NCBI RefSeq assembly: GCF_001262605.1
Contig: NZ_LGTC01000001.1
Span: 4,908,001-4,972,000 of the forward strand
Direction of reading: 5' to 3'
Length of the DNA stretch: 64,000 bases
Source of the DNA: Pseudobacteroides cellulosolvens ATCC 35603 = DSM 2933
GTDB lineage: Bacteria; Bacillota; Clostridia; Acetivibrionales; DSM-2933
Made by a program: the position numbers and the translations under genes. This document shows positions 17,904 through 27,114 of the stretch, piece by piece. Below the pieces are notes generated by a model. It had not been told where the DNA came from and ran no database searches. It saw only the letters and a program-made list of their open reading frames with translations. Every line of letters starts with the position of its first letter. The stretch's first letter is position 1.

Positions 17904-19892
17904 ATGGATCCAACTTGTACGAAACAACAAATACAGCTATTAGGAAGTGATCATATGTTTAATATATACAATAAAAAAGTTATTCACCTTTTAGTGATAA
18001 TTACAGGAATTTATATTATTTATTATATGTTCTGGCGAGTTACCGAAACAATAAACTATTCAGCTTTGTTTTTCTCTTTAATTCTACTTGTAGCGGAGTT
18101 TTATGGATTTATTAATTACTTTCTGTTTGCACTGATGACTAAAGATATAGAAAAAGGAGAAAGAATTCCATCTTCTGATGGAAAAAGTGTTGATGTTTTT
18201 GTTCCTACATATAATGAGGATTTGGAAGTCCTTGAAGCAACTATGATCGGTTGTGTAAACATGAATTACGAGCATACAACCTATGTTTTGGATGACGGGC
18301 GAAGAGATGAAGTAGCTGCTCTTGCAAAACAGTTAGGCTGTATTTATCTTACACGATCTGACAACAGGCATGCAAAAGCCGGTAATATCAATGAAGCACT
18401 TAAGAAAACAAGCGGCGAGTTTATAGTTATTTTAGATGCTGATATGGTTCCGCAACCTGACCTTATAGAAAAAACATTAGGGTATTTCAATGATCCCAAA
18501 ACGGCTATTGTACAAATGCCTCAGGAATTTTACAATTTGGATTCGGTACAGCATCTAAGCAATACTACTAATTGGCATGAACAACAACTTTTCTATCATG
18601 TTATTCAGCCAGGAAGAAATTCCATTAATGCTCCTTTCTGGTGCGGAAGTCCATCAATAGTGAGAAGAAGTGCTTTGGAAAGTATAGGCGGAGTGGCTAC
18701 CGAAAGTATAACTGAAGATTTTCTGACATCGATTAAACTCAATGGTAAAGGGTGGAATATAAAATATCATAATGAGGCTTTAGCTTTTGGAATCGCACCT
18801 CAGTCAATACACGCTTTTAATCTGCAAAGGCTCCGATGGGCTCAGGGTGCTATGAAAATTCTAAAGAGCAAGTACAATCCCCTTATTGCTCCGGGGTTGA
18901 GCGTCAAACAACGATTGGCTCATTTTTCAGCAATATTCACTTATTTTGAGTCATATCAAAAATTGATTTACTTGTTGGTTCCTGTTATATATTTATTTAC
19001 AGGAAGCATGCCTTTGAAAGTAAACTCAGGATATGAATTCCTTATTCATTGGGCACCTTGCTTTCTATTACTCATTCTTACTAACAAGGCACTTGGAAGG
19101 GGTTACTTCAGATTTATAGCAGTAGAAGAATATAATATTCTTAAAATGTTCACTTTCATAAAGGCTTCATTTAGCTTATTCGGCTCAGGACATATGACTT
19201 TTCGTGTTACTCCGAAGTCTGTTGAAAGCTCAATTAGATCAAAAGAAAAGCATGAAGTTTATCTTCATGGTATCATCCTAACTGCTATATTAATGTCTAT
19301 TCTCTTTGGAACAGTTAATTTGTTAATGGGCACATTTTTATCTTACGCCTCAGCTGCATGTACAGTTATAGCCATATTATGGTCTGGTTTTAACAGTTAC
19401 CTGCTATTCACAGCAATACGGGAAGTATTAAGAAGAATATATTATCGTCAAGACTACAGATTTAATGTCCAGTTGAGCAGCAGGTTTGTGGAATTAACCG
19501 GAGTCCAGCTGCACGCTACTGTAAATGATATTTCCAGAAGTGGTATAGGCCTTACAGATGTAGATGCAAATATGATTGATAGTTCAGGTAAAATCAGAAT
19601 TTGCTTACCGGATGGAATATTGGATGTTACCGGCTTAGTAGAATATAATCAAGTTTCGGGGGATGGATTTAAAAAAATCGGAATAAAATTTGATCATTTA
19701 TCTTCAGAGCAAAGAATGCGTTTATTTAATTTTCTTTACGTAACTGTCCCACGATATATTTACAATTCGACAAACATATATAGCAATATTGAATTTTTGC
19801 CTGATAAAGATTCTACTAATGATATTGTTAGTTACTGTGATTTTGATTTGGGAATTGAGTATTTGGAAGGTGAGCTTGTAACAGTAAAATAG
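17904..19892 (+). CDS. BcsA-like membrane glycosyltransferase (GT2) with C-terminal PilZ domain
   Basis: A 662-residue processive polysaccharide synthase. Membrane helices at about 27-45 and 53-78 precede the cytoplasmic GT2 domain, which has DD130-131, DAD178-180, TED270-272 and QRLRW308-312, the D, DxD, TED and QxxRW set of cellulose synthases. Further helices run from about 335 to 495. A PilZ domain follows with RQDYR and NDISRSG, so cyclic di-GMP should activate it. The product could be cellulose or another beta-glucan. No bcsB or bcsC partner is seen, as is usual in Firmicutes. The ATG at 17904 overlaps a TATAAT-like sequence; the ATG at 17955 has AGGAAG nine bases upstream and may be the true start. 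Confidence 0.88.
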   Translation: MDPTCTKQQIQLLGSDHMFNIYNKKVIHLLVIITGIYIIYYMFWRVTETINYSALFFSLILLVAEFYGFINYFLFALMTKDIEKGERIPSSDGKSVDVFVPTYNEDLEVLEATMIGCVNMNYEHTTYVLDDGRRDEVAALAKQLGCIYLTRSDNRHAKAGNINEALKKTSGEFIVILDADMVPQPDLIEKTLGYFNDPKTAIVQMPQEFYNLDSVQHLSNTTNWHEQQLFYHVIQPGRNSINAPFWCGSPSIVRRSALESIGGVATESITEDFLTSIKLNGKGWNIKYHNEALAFGIAPQSIHAFNLQRLRWAQGAMKILKSKYNPLIAPGLSVKQRLAHFSAIFTYFESYQKLIYLLVPVIYLFTGSMPLKVNSGYEFLIHWAPCFLLLILTNKALGRGYFRFIAVEEYNILKMFTFIKASFSLFGSGHMTFRVTPKSVESSIRSKEKHEVYLHGIILTAILMSILFGTVNLLMGTFLSYASAACTVIAILWSGFNSYLLFTAIREVLRRIYYRQDYRFNVQLSSRFVELTGVQLHATVNDISRSGIGLTDVDANMIDSSGKIRICLPDGILDVTGLVEYNQVSGDGFKKIGIKFDHLSSEQRMRLFNFLYVTVPRYIYNSTNIYSNIEFLPDKDSTNDIVSYCDFDLGIEYLEGELVTVK

Positions 19893-19918
19893 AAAATATC
19901 TACTAAATAAATTAATCA

Positions 19919-19955
19919 TGTCCCAAGACTCTTGTAGATAAAGAGTGTTGGGACA
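19919..19955. terminator. Bidirectional terminator hairpin between convergent genes
   Basis: TGTCCCAAGACTCTT (19919-19933) pairs with AAGAGTGTTGGGACA (19941-19955) with one mismatch and a seven-base loop. It lies between the convergent GT2 and permease genes. The flanking T-tracts are weak, but stem strength and location support termination. Confidence 0.65.
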
Positions 19956-20010
19956 ATTCTATTTAAATCAAAAGACAATGATTATTGATACTCTTAATCA
20001 AGATTGTTAT

Positions 20011-21357
20011 TTATGCCCTTGACTTATCGAATAACTTTCCGATTATCATAATAACTACAAAAGTAATAAGATACCACAAAACCTCAACTTTATGGGAGAA
20101 GCATGCTGCGATAATCATAAACACACAGCTCATTATGGCAAGAATAGGGGCAATATAACGTTTGAATAGACCTAAATCCTTTTCCTTTTTAATGAGTATA
20201 AAGAAAATAGGAATATATGCAGCATAGATTGTAATGATGGGCAATTCCGTTATATCAAAATTAAAAAAGCCGAACCATGACTTGGTAAGCTGTGAACCAT
20301 AAAAGTAAAGCAGCCATATCCCACAGAAAAACAATCCTAGAATCGCCGAGTTAGTGGGCATATTTGTTGCTTTGTCCACCTGTTTAAACACATTAGGCGC
20401 TGGTCCCATATCACGAGCAGAAAGAGAGTAGATTCCACGGGTACATCCTAACATTAGGCCATTAAGAGTTCCGAGGCAAGATATTACAACAAATACAAGC
20501 AACGCAGTTCCCCCAACTTTTGAGAAGACCGTCTCAAAAGCTAACTTTGCACCTTTCTCACCGCTTTCCATCAGAGCTTTGTTGCTCACCGCACCTGAAA
20601 GTCCGATATAATAAAGTATATAAGTAATAACTACAATAAACGTTCCAATAACAAGAGCTTTTGGCAAATTCACTTTAGAGTTCTTTAATTCAGCATTGAT
20701 GGAAGTTGCTATAATCCACCCCTCATATGCAAAAGCAGTGGCTACAACAGCAGTAAACAAGGCATTGCCTGTACTTACCTGTTTAGTTATAGATGTAAAG
20801 TTCTCAACTGTCATACCGCTTGCCAAACCTACTATTGTGCCTATAACAGCCATTAGAAAAAGTGGGACGAGTTTAATTATGGCAGTAGTTACTTGGAACT
20901 TACCCGCAAGCACGGGAGATAATGCATTGAGTGCGTAGCTTAATACCAGATAAAAACCGGTGATTGCCAACGCTTCGGATCCGACAATAGAAAACCCGAA
21001 CAAAACACAGGTGTAGCGAGCGGAAACCCATGCCAGTGCTGCAGTAAGAGTGGGGTAGTATGTAGTAGACATAAACCATCCCAAATAATAGCCATACCTT
21101 TTTCCCATAGAAACCTCTGCATAGTCCACAATACCATTAATATATTCATATCGCGTCGCCATTATGGAAAACGTATAAGCACATACAACCATGATTGCTC
21201 CACCTATAATCCATGCCATAATTCCTAATGGCAAATTCCCTCCGGTTGCAGTAAGCACCTTCTCTGCCTTAAAAAACACACCACTTCCGATAACAATGCC
21301 TACTACCATAGCGATAGCTGTAATTAGACCATATTTCTTGTTAAGACTTGAATCCAT
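20011..21357 (-). CDS. APC-superfamily amino-acid permease (LAT/SteT-like)
   Basis: About 448 residues with 12 predicted membrane helices. The first helix carries VVGIVIGSGVFFKAE, the substrate-binding kink of the APC fold. TAFAYEGWIIATSINAELKN at helix 6 and the following loop match the LAT-type antiporters, including the serine/threonine exchanger SteT of B. subtilis. The start ATG at 21357 has GAAGGA at good spacing; the longer form from 21399 would overlap the GNAT gene and lacks a good site. The exact amino acid is not predictable. It probably shares an operon with the acetyltransferase, 23 bases upstream. Confidence 0.85.
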   Translation of the reverse strand: MDSSLNKKYGLITAIAMVVGIVIGSGVFFKAEKVLTATGGNLPLGIMAWIIGGAIMVVCAYTFSIMATRYEYINGIVDYAEVSMGKRYGYYLGWFMSTTYYPTLTAALAWVSARYTCVLFGFSIVGSEALAITGFYLVLSYALNALSPVLAGKFQVTTAIIKLVPLFLMAVIGTIVGLASGMTVENFTSITKQVSTGNALFTAVVATAFAYEGWIIATSINAELKNSKVNLPKALVIGTFIVVITYILYYIGLSGAVSNKALMESGEKGAKLAFETVFSKVGGTALLVFVVISCLGTLNGLMLGCTRGIYSLSARDMGPAPNVFKQVDKATNMPTNSAILGLFFCGIWLLYFYGSQLTKSWFGFFNFDITELPIITIYAAYIPIFFILIKKEKDLGLFKRYIAPILAIMSCVFMIIAACFSHKVEVLWYLITFVVIMIIGKLFDKSRA

Positions 21358-21380
21358 TTCAATTTCCTTCTTTCCACACT

Positions 21381-21998
21381 TCAAAAATAATACTTCCATT
21401 TTTCCAACCTTAATTGTTGCCGTGAAAATTTCAATTTATGTATATAGCGTTTACCCATAAGCTGAAGATATATTTCATACATGATATTTCCAATAGTCTC
21501 GTTTATGCTCTCAATCGGTACTGAAAGAGGCATTGCCATTAAGTGCATAGGGACATCCCATATTGAGTAATCTATATTGGGAATCAAACAAAACCCTGCC
21601 TTTTTGTAAAATTCAATTCGCTTTTTACGACAATCTCTTTCCTCTTTACTTGAAGATTCCTCAGGCTTTTCAACCTCCACAATAATACCGGACTTATTGG
21701 AATATTTACTTCCCAATTTGTTAAGGAAGACAGACCCAATGCCTTGACATCTGAACTGTTCGTAAACTGCCAGCAAACTGATAAGAACGAATCCATTTGG
21801 ACTACTGCCCGCACAGATAGCATATGCAACGTCCTGTTCATCCTTGCATAAAATCATTCCTTCCTGCTCACCATTTTGAACTTGGTGATATAAAACTTCG
21901 TAAGGAGCGTATTCATCCGGTGCGAAATCCTTCTTTATATGTTTATATACATCTATCAATTCTTTATCATTAATTTTACGAATACTATATCCGGTCAT
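21381..21998 (-). CDS. GNAT-family N-acetyltransferase
   Basis: A 205-residue acetyltransferase. The acetyl-CoA site is visible as LISLLAVYEQFRCQGIGSVF (motif A, with the R/QxxGxG/A-type loop), followed by GIIVEVEKPEE and a FYKKAGF motif. The last 60 residues are beyond the core fold. Its substrate is unknown. The gene lies directly upstream of the amino-acid permease gene, which weakly suggests an amino-acid or small-amine substrate. Confidence 0.82.
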   Translation of the reverse strand: MTGYSIRKINDKELIDVYKHIKKDFAPDEYAPYEVLYHQVQNGEQEGMILCKDEQDVAYAICAGSSPNGFVLISLLAVYEQFRCQGIGSVFLNKLGSKYSNKSGIIVEVEKPEESSSKEERDCRKKRIEFYKKAGFCLIPNIDYSIWDVPMHLMAMPLSVPIESINETIGNIMYEIYLQLMGKRYIHKLKFSRQQLRLEKWKYYF

Positions 21999-22129
21999 AA
22001 TAGTTAATCCCTTTTTAATTTTTAATTACCCCATCGTTCCGATTCTAGACATATTTTAGAGTATTTCTTACAAGATAGACATGTAACCCTATACTATGAT
22101 ACTTTCATAGTCATATTATTTATCTTTGA

Positions 22130-22185
22130 AGCTGTGTTTATCCAGAGCCCACAATTATATGTAAAAAGGCCCCATAAACACAGCT
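22130..22185. repeat. 11-bp perfect inverted repeat
   Basis: AGCTGTGTTTA (22130-22140) and TAAACACAGCT (22175-22185) enclose a 34-base loop in the gap between the LanM-like gene and the acetyltransferase gene. On the minus strand it follows the end of the LanM-like gene by about 100 bases, so it may be its terminator, but there is no clear T-tract. Confidence 0.4.
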
Positions 22186-22283
22186 GTTTGTATGCTGCGA
22201 TCAGGGGACATTTATAATTATTCAAATATTCATTTTTACAGGCTCAATCATTCGAATCTTTATTAAACTTAATTTGCCATAAG

Positions 22284-24461
22284 CTATTGAAGCCATAATA
22301 TTTGAGGAACAATACTACTGCATTTTCTCAATAGCATATAGCCACATCCTGAAATTCCTTTCATAAGTGACAATGGCTTGTTCCCATAATCTTTTTCATG
22401 GTTAATATAGGGCTCTATAACTTCTGCAAACAGTTCACTAAAAGTATTGGTACATCTGTTTTTCAATTCCGCATTGTTCAAAACTTCAGCTGCATATTCA
22501 AGTATCTCAAGATTGCCCATATCACCATTGTAATAATAAGGACTGTTACCAAAACCATTTATTATTGTATAGTCCAAAGCCTTATATATTTCTGTATCTA
22601 TTAATTCATCATTATAGCCACATTCTTTAAGAATTATTCTGCTCAGAAGTATCCCGGGCCAGCCGCTTTGCCAACTGGGTTTTTCGAAAATCATTTCACA
22701 GGTGTTAAAGTCTCTTTCTTTTTTTAATAACTCTTTAATGGTGTTTTCAATAGCAAAATTGCCTGTTATTGCCATAAATCTCGCCAATACAGCTATTACT
22801 CCATCATTTCCATACCCAAAGCCGAAATTGGTATTTTCACAACTCACCTGGGAGGATATTCTTTTATAGACCATGTTTGCAGTTGCTATAACTTTATTTT
22901 TGATATCACTGAAATCTTTGTTTTCATATATTGAAATTAATACTGCCAAAATCCCTGAAGTTCCATTAAAAAGGCTGGTGTTTACTTGCTTTTCTATAAA
23001 CGTTTGAATAAGTAACAAGCCCTCCTTAACAATCTCTTTTATAGCTTTATCCTTAGTTATGGAATATATTTTTGAAAGAGTATACAGTTCTCCCGAAATC
23101 CCTCTAAAAGCTCCGATTTCTATAGAGTTATTTTTATTCAGGTTCCTGATAAAAGTAATAGACTCACCCATGGCTTCCATTGCAGTATTTATAAAATAGT
23201 CTTTTTTAGTTACAGCACCTAAATATAATAAAAATAATGCAATGCCGCTATTGCCCTCATACAGGTCATAGCATCCTGGAGACAGTGCAATTTTTTTATC
23301 AGCCTTAACAGTAGTTATCCAGTTTCTGCTTATAGTCGAACCATTAAAGCCTATTATACTTTTTTGTATAATATGATCACCCAATCTAGCACTAAGGCTT
23401 AAGAGACGGTGTTTTTCTATCTTGTTAAAAGAACCGTCCTCAGAAAATGAAATCGGGGTTTTGATTATTTGCTTTTTTGGAAAACGTACATCCAAAAAAT
23501 ATAACTGTCTTTTCAAATCACCTTCGTTAAGCCCATATACCCTGGTAGTTATAATAGCCAGGCATGAAGAACAGCTATTTAATAAGAAGCGTAGTAAATC
23601 AATAAACTCCATCTTATTATTTATTACCAAATTATAATGCTGCACAAATCCATACTTTATGGAATTTACATAAGTTTTAGCCAAAGGCTCCAGACGTCCA
23701 GGAAGAAAACCAATTTTATAAACTGAAGATTCAATAATATCATGAGCTATACTCTTTGATGAAATATTGAAATTTAATTTTTTGTTCATAGAAACAAATA
23801 TATCATCTACATCCTTCAATGCCGGATATCTGGGTTGGGGAATTATGCTTATATTTTTATAATCCTTACAGTTTAATATATAAAGAAGAGCCAAAAGCTG
23901 TCCTGAGTGTAAAAAATAATTGGCAAGATCTTTTTCGTCTTTATACTCAAAGGTCTGCATATAGTCAATAAAGCTATGTGTATCACGTGATATCATCTTT
24001 CTTATATTTAAATGATGATCAGCAGATACCTTTGAATTAGACCATTTTATTATGTTATTAAATATCTCATTATTTTTTAATGGATCGGCTTTAAACACGA
24101 TTTTAGCACTATTAGAAAATGTTATAACAGCACTTTTTTTAATCAAACTACATTTGATATTTGCTATCTTTATATCTTCTGCTGTATTTAGGAGGTAATT
24201 TTTTATTTCTTCAAAACTACTATTAGTTAAATTCACTACCTCAAGGATAAATTTCACATAGTCTTCTAACTGTTCTTTATTTGTGAAGTTTTTATAGAAA
24301 CTTTCCATCAAAGATATTAAGAAATTCTTTTTATCCTGTACTATATCCGGTAAACTTTCATAAAAAGTATCCAAGATTTTACTCATTTCCTTAGAAGAGC
24401 AGCCATATATCATAATTTTATCTTCTATATTATCATGTTCCGTTATTCTAAATGATGACAT
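22284..24461 (-). CDS. LanM-like protein, apparently inactive in both dehydratase and cyclase halves
   Basis: A 725-residue protein with the layout of a class II lanthipeptide synthetase: an N-terminal DUF4135-like dehydratase half and a C-terminal LanC-like cyclase half. It is shorter than the usual 900-1,050. Active-site residues seen in the other LanM of this window are missing. YKPR is replaced by VFKADP, DCHCEN by DYKNIS, and ILIDLET by a KDVDDIF stretch. In the cyclase half the zinc-ligand motifs SWCNG and CHGD are replaced by SWQSG and YYNGD. The reading frame is intact, with a strong AAGGAGGT site, so it seems to be maintained rather than decaying. It follows agrA in the same direction. 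A scaffold, binding or immunity role is possible but not shown. Confidence 0.75.
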   Translation of the reverse strand: MSSFRITEHDNIEDKIMIYGCSSKEMSKILDTFYESLPDIVQDKKNFLISLMESFYKNFTNKEQLEDYVKFILEVVNLTNSSFEEIKNYLLNTAEDIKIANIKCSLIKKSAVITFSNSAKIVFKADPLKNNEIFNNIIKWSNSKVSADHHLNIRKMISRDTHSFIDYMQTFEYKDEKDLANYFLHSGQLLALLYILNCKDYKNISIIPQPRYPALKDVDDIFVSMNKKLNFNISSKSIAHDIIESSVYKIGFLPGRLEPLAKTYVNSIKYGFVQHYNLVINNKMEFIDLLRFLLNSCSSCLAIITTRVYGLNEGDLKRQLYFLDVRFPKKQIIKTPISFSEDGSFNKIEKHRLLSLSARLGDHIIQKSIIGFNGSTISRNWITTVKADKKIALSPGCYDLYEGNSGIALFLLYLGAVTKKDYFINTAMEAMGESITFIRNLNKNNSIEIGAFRGISGELYTLSKIYSITKDKAIKEIVKEGLLLIQTFIEKQVNTSLFNGTSGILAVLISIYENKDFSDIKNKVIATANMVYKRISSQVSCENTNFGFGYGNDGVIAVLARFMAITGNFAIENTIKELLKKERDFNTCEMIFEKPSWQSGWPGILLSRIILKECGYNDELIDTEIYKALDYTIINGFGNSPYYYNGDMGNLEILEYAAEVLNNAELKNRCTNTFSELFAEVIEPYINHEKDYGNKPLSLMKGISGCGYMLLRKCSSIVPQILWLQ

Positions 24462-24643
24462 ACGCTTACCTCCTTAGTTACAATGTATAAGTACAAAACT
24501 CACCCTTATAACAATAACATAAATTTTTACATAAAATTTATATGTATAATAATCGTTGAATTCCATGTAATAATTTGATTTTTGAAACATTTCAGATCAT
24601 ACTACATCTTTGATAAGAAGGTAATTAAAGAAGGGTTTTTTAT

Positions 24644-24681
24644 GAGGCCTGTATAAAATTGGGTTTTAAAAAACAGGCCTC
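24644..24681. repeat. 9-bp inverted repeat, GAGGCCTGT type
   Basis: GAGGCCTGT (24644-24652) and ACAGGCCTC (24673-24681) flank a 20-base AT-rich loop between agrA and the LanM-like gene. There is no clear T-tract on either strand. Confidence 0.4.
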
Positions 24682-24691
24682 CAGAATAATC

Positions 24692-24734
24692 ATATTAAAA
24701 GTGACAAATTCATGATTAATAACACTTTTAATAT
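24692..24734 (-). terminator. 12-bp inverted repeat after agrA, possible weak terminator
   Basis: ATATTAAAAGTG (24692-24703) and CACTTTTAATAT (24723-24734) are exact reverse complements, 22 bases beyond the agrA stop. The stem is AT-rich and the T-tract weak, so read-through into the LanM-like gene is possible. Confidence 0.45.
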
Positions 24735-24756
24735 AGTAACGATTATAATATAGCTT

Positions 24757-25482
24757 TTACTTCACTAAACCTTTCAACATTCTGGTTGATATCAAACATG
24801 TTTGCCCGTTTACCATGTTCAAACATCTATTATTCAAATCGATCTCACGTATATTATCCTTATTAACTATAAAAGATTTGTGACATCTGTAAAAACGGCC
24901 GTCCAGCTTTACCTCAATATCTTTCAATTTGGCATAGAACTCAATTTGCCTGTCTAGCGTATGTACAATAACTTTATGAATTGTAGGCGAAGTCTCAAAA
25001 AATAAAATTTTGCCGTATTCAACGTTTATAATTTTATCGTCAACTTTCATACTGAAAACCTTTTGAAGCCCTGTTGCTTTAGCAGAGTACTTCTTATGAG
25101 CATCAATTATACACTGATGTATTCTTTCCTTTATGTTATTATAATTATCTTTTATAATATAATCCATTGCTTCTACTTTATATATGAAAGTTAAGTAACT
25201 CATTTCCGAATGGGTAGTGATAAAGACAATAAATCCTCTAGGGTCATATTGTCTTATTTTTGATGCCAATTCAATACCATTTATTGATGATTTTAAGTCT
25301 ATATCCAGAAAATATAGTCCGGAAACGTCATTTTCATTCAAATAGTTTATTATGTTATCCGGTTTTGCTGTAGTCATGGTCAATTCCATGTCATAATTCT
25401 CAATCATTATTATATCTTGAATTATTTTAGCAAATTTTTCTCTCTGTTCATTATTATCTTCACATATAAATATACTAAGCAT
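24757..25482 (-). CDS. agrA: LytTR-family response regulator, AgrA-like
   Basis: A 241-residue response regulator. The receiver domain begins MLSIFICEDN with paired acidic residues (ED), and LYFLDIDLKS contains the phosphorylatable Asp. YIIKDN supplies the conserved Lys. The C-terminal LytTR DNA-binding domain starts near IINVEYGKILFFE and contains FYRCHKSFIVNKDNI, the typical AgrA/ComE signature. It follows agrC at a 14-base gap, with AGAAAGGAG before the start. It should bind imperfect direct repeats upstream of target promoters when phosphorylated by AgrC. The targets were not identified here; the upstream peptide genes are candidates. Confidence 0.88.
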   Translation of the reverse strand: MLSIFICEDNNEQREKFAKIIQDIIMIENYDMELTMTTAKPDNIINYLNENDVSGLYFLDIDLKSSINGIELASKIRQYDPRGFIVFITTHSEMSYLTFIYKVEAMDYIIKDNYNNIKERIHQCIIDAHKKYSAKATGLQKVFSMKVDDKIINVEYGKILFFETSPTIHKVIVHTLDRQIEFYAKLKDIEVKLDGRFYRCHKSFIVNKDNIREIDLNNRCLNMVNGQTCLISTRMLKGLVK

Positions 25483-25496
25483 TATATTACTCCTTT

Positions 25497-26708
25497 CTAT
25501 CTATTCGCTATTTCTACAAGTTGCTTAAATTCACCGTTCTCTATTATAGTATCCAAAGAAACATTATCACATTTCCCGGTAATTTGCTTAAGGTTATAAA
25601 GTCCTAACCCACGGTTTACTCCTTTTGTCGAAAAACCCTTTTCATATATTTTATATATTGGAACTTCCTCATATATGCTGTTTATTATCACGATAAGCAC
25701 AGAGTTCTCTTTGTTGATAACCGCTACCTTCATAAAAGGTTCGTCACATTTAATTGCAGCCTCGATAGCATTATCAAGAAGGATGCCTATTACCCTGCTC
25801 AAATCGATTATATCCATATTTATTTTCTCAATAGGTTCTGCAATATCAATAAAAACATTTATATTCAATTCCTGTGCTCTAATTAGCTTTGATGAAAATA
25901 TCCCTTTAATCTCAGTAATTTTTATATTTGAAAGTAATCCTAATTTGAAATTATTTGATGCCATACCTTTACTTAAAGGAAATATTTTTTCATTAAAGTA
26001 CTTTTCAAGGCTTTCAATATCCTTGCTTTCTATATATCCGATCATTGATGACAAAATGTTTATATAGTCGTGCCTGAAAGCTCTCATATCTGTGTAAAGC
26101 TTTTCCAAGCTACATGTATATTCCTGAAGGCTTTCAAACTGGATCTGTTTATTTTTTAAGTCCATTTCCTTTGTAATGCTTGTTATAAGAATATATATTA
26201 TTATCATCAAAAGTAAGAAGTATGAAAAAAATAAAATTCCATTTACTCTTATAATTTTCAAGCTCGCACCCTGATTAGATTCAAAAATAATGTTTATATA
26301 AAAAATTACAAAGGTCAACAACAAGCTTATAACTATAAGGAAGCCGGATTTACCCTTAAGCTCCAATGTTGAAACTTTAATTTTTTTATTAATTAACAGC
26401 CCTATAAACTTAGTTAAAACAAACAAAAAAATCCAGTTAATAACAACAAATATATAATACAGTTTAATATTTTCCCTCACCTGGATTGAATTAAATCCTA
26501 AGATTGAAACAGCAATAGTACTAATAAGATGGTCGGATAATATAAAAATAATAATAGAAATCAATGAAATCGAGATACCTCTAATAATGCTTTTACTATC
26601 TCTATATATAAAAATAGCGGGTATGATTAACATTGGGAAAATTGCAACAAACTCACCTGCATTGAGCAGAATTAGTGAAAATGCCTCAGTTAACCCAATC
26701 ATCAGCAA
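25497..26708 (-). CDS. agrC: AgrC-like sensor histidine kinase (N-terminus probably frameshifted)
   Basis: Membrane histidine kinase for the cyclic autoinducer. The readable frame gives 403 residues with six membrane helices, then a GHKL kinase with FRHDYIN (phospho-His), DNAIEAA (N box) and RGLGLYNL (G box). This frame begins at TTG 26708, which cuts off the first helix. A better start, ATG 26798-26800 preceded by AGAGGAAG, opens MDMYLMQLGSAVL and runs into the agrC frame only if one T is added to the T7 tract (complement of 26757-26763). The join gives about 434 residues, close to staphylococcal AgrC. This is either a sequencing indel, a phase-variable tract or a real mutation. Confidence 0.82.
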   Translation of the reverse strand: MLMIGLTEAFSLILLNAGEFVAIFPMLIIPAIFIYRDSKSIIRGISISLISIIIFILSDHLISTIAVSILGFNSIQVRENIKLYYIFVVINWIFLFVLTKFIGLLINKKIKVSTLELKGKSGFLIVISLLLTFVIFYINIIFESNQGASLKIIRVNGILFFSYFLLLMIIIYILITSITKEMDLKNKQIQFESLQEYTCSLEKLYTDMRAFRHDYINILSSMIGYIESKDIESLEKYFNEKIFPLSKGMASNNFKLGLLSNIKITEIKGIFSSKLIRAQELNINVFIDIAEPIEKINMDIIDLSRVIGILLDNAIEAAIKCDEPFMKVAVINKENSVLIVIINSIYEEVPIYKIYEKGFSTKGVNRGLGLYNLKQITGKCDNVSLDTIIENGEFKQLVEIANR

Positions 26709-26879
26709 AAGATCCTTCGTTTTAAATTTGAATGAATTTATGTTAAGCAGTGCTGTAAAAAAAGCACAGCAGACCCTAGCTGCATCAAGTACATGTCCAT
26801 AATATAAATGCTTCCTCTTATGTTATTTTTATTATATTATAACATAATTATGGATTAAGTCTATTGCCGACAATTTAAT

Positions 26880-26923
26880 ATTGAAAAAATACAAGACTAT
26901 AATCATATTTATTGATTATAGTC
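26880..26923 (-). terminator. Terminator between agrD and agrC
   Basis: GACTATAATCA (26895-26905) and TGATTATAGTC (26913-26923) form an 11-bp perfect stem. On the minus strand the stem is followed by TTGTATTTTTTC. It lies 21 bases after the agrD stop, so agrBD may be transcribed in excess over agrCA, which has its own TATAAT upstream. Confidence 0.6.
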
Positions 26924-26943
26924 CTATATTACAGTTGTCAATT

Positions 26944-27114
26944 TTAGTCCTCAATTTTTTCATATAAAAGTTCCTTTGGAACTTTTGGCTCGTACGAAAA
27001 CAACAGAATACAGAATCCTCTTGATTGCTCACCAATTTTTACTGTTGCATTACCTATTTCTCCCAATATCTTACTTCCGATCTTTTCCCTCATACTAACT
27101 ATTTGCTCTTTCAT
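26944..27114 (-). CDS. agrD: AgrD-like cyclic autoinducer peptide precursor
   Basis: A 56-residue peptide gene. The N-terminal 30 residues (MKEQIVSMREKIGSKILGEI and on) form an amphipathic leader. The predicted autoinducer core is RGFCILLF, in which Cys35 can form a five-member thiolactone ring with Phe39. The tail SYEPKVPKELL matches the acidic/VPKEL recognition region that AgrB needs in staphylococcal AgrD. The gene overlaps the end of agrB by 20 bases, as expected for coupled agrBD. Exact ends of the mature peptide are inferred. Confidence 0.85.
   Translation of the reverse strand: MKEQIVSMREKIGSKILGEIGNATVKIGEQSRGFCILLFSYEPKVPKELLYEKIED

Noticed and set aside
21357..21399. 14-residue N-terminal extension of the APC permease
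   Set aside because: No ribosome binding site for the upstream ATG, and it would overlap the acetyltransferase gene; the ATG at 21357 has GAAGGA.
26741..26800. Separate 20-codon peptide gene in front of agrC
   Set aside because: Its sequence fits much better as the frameshifted N-terminus of AgrC than as a peptide of its own.
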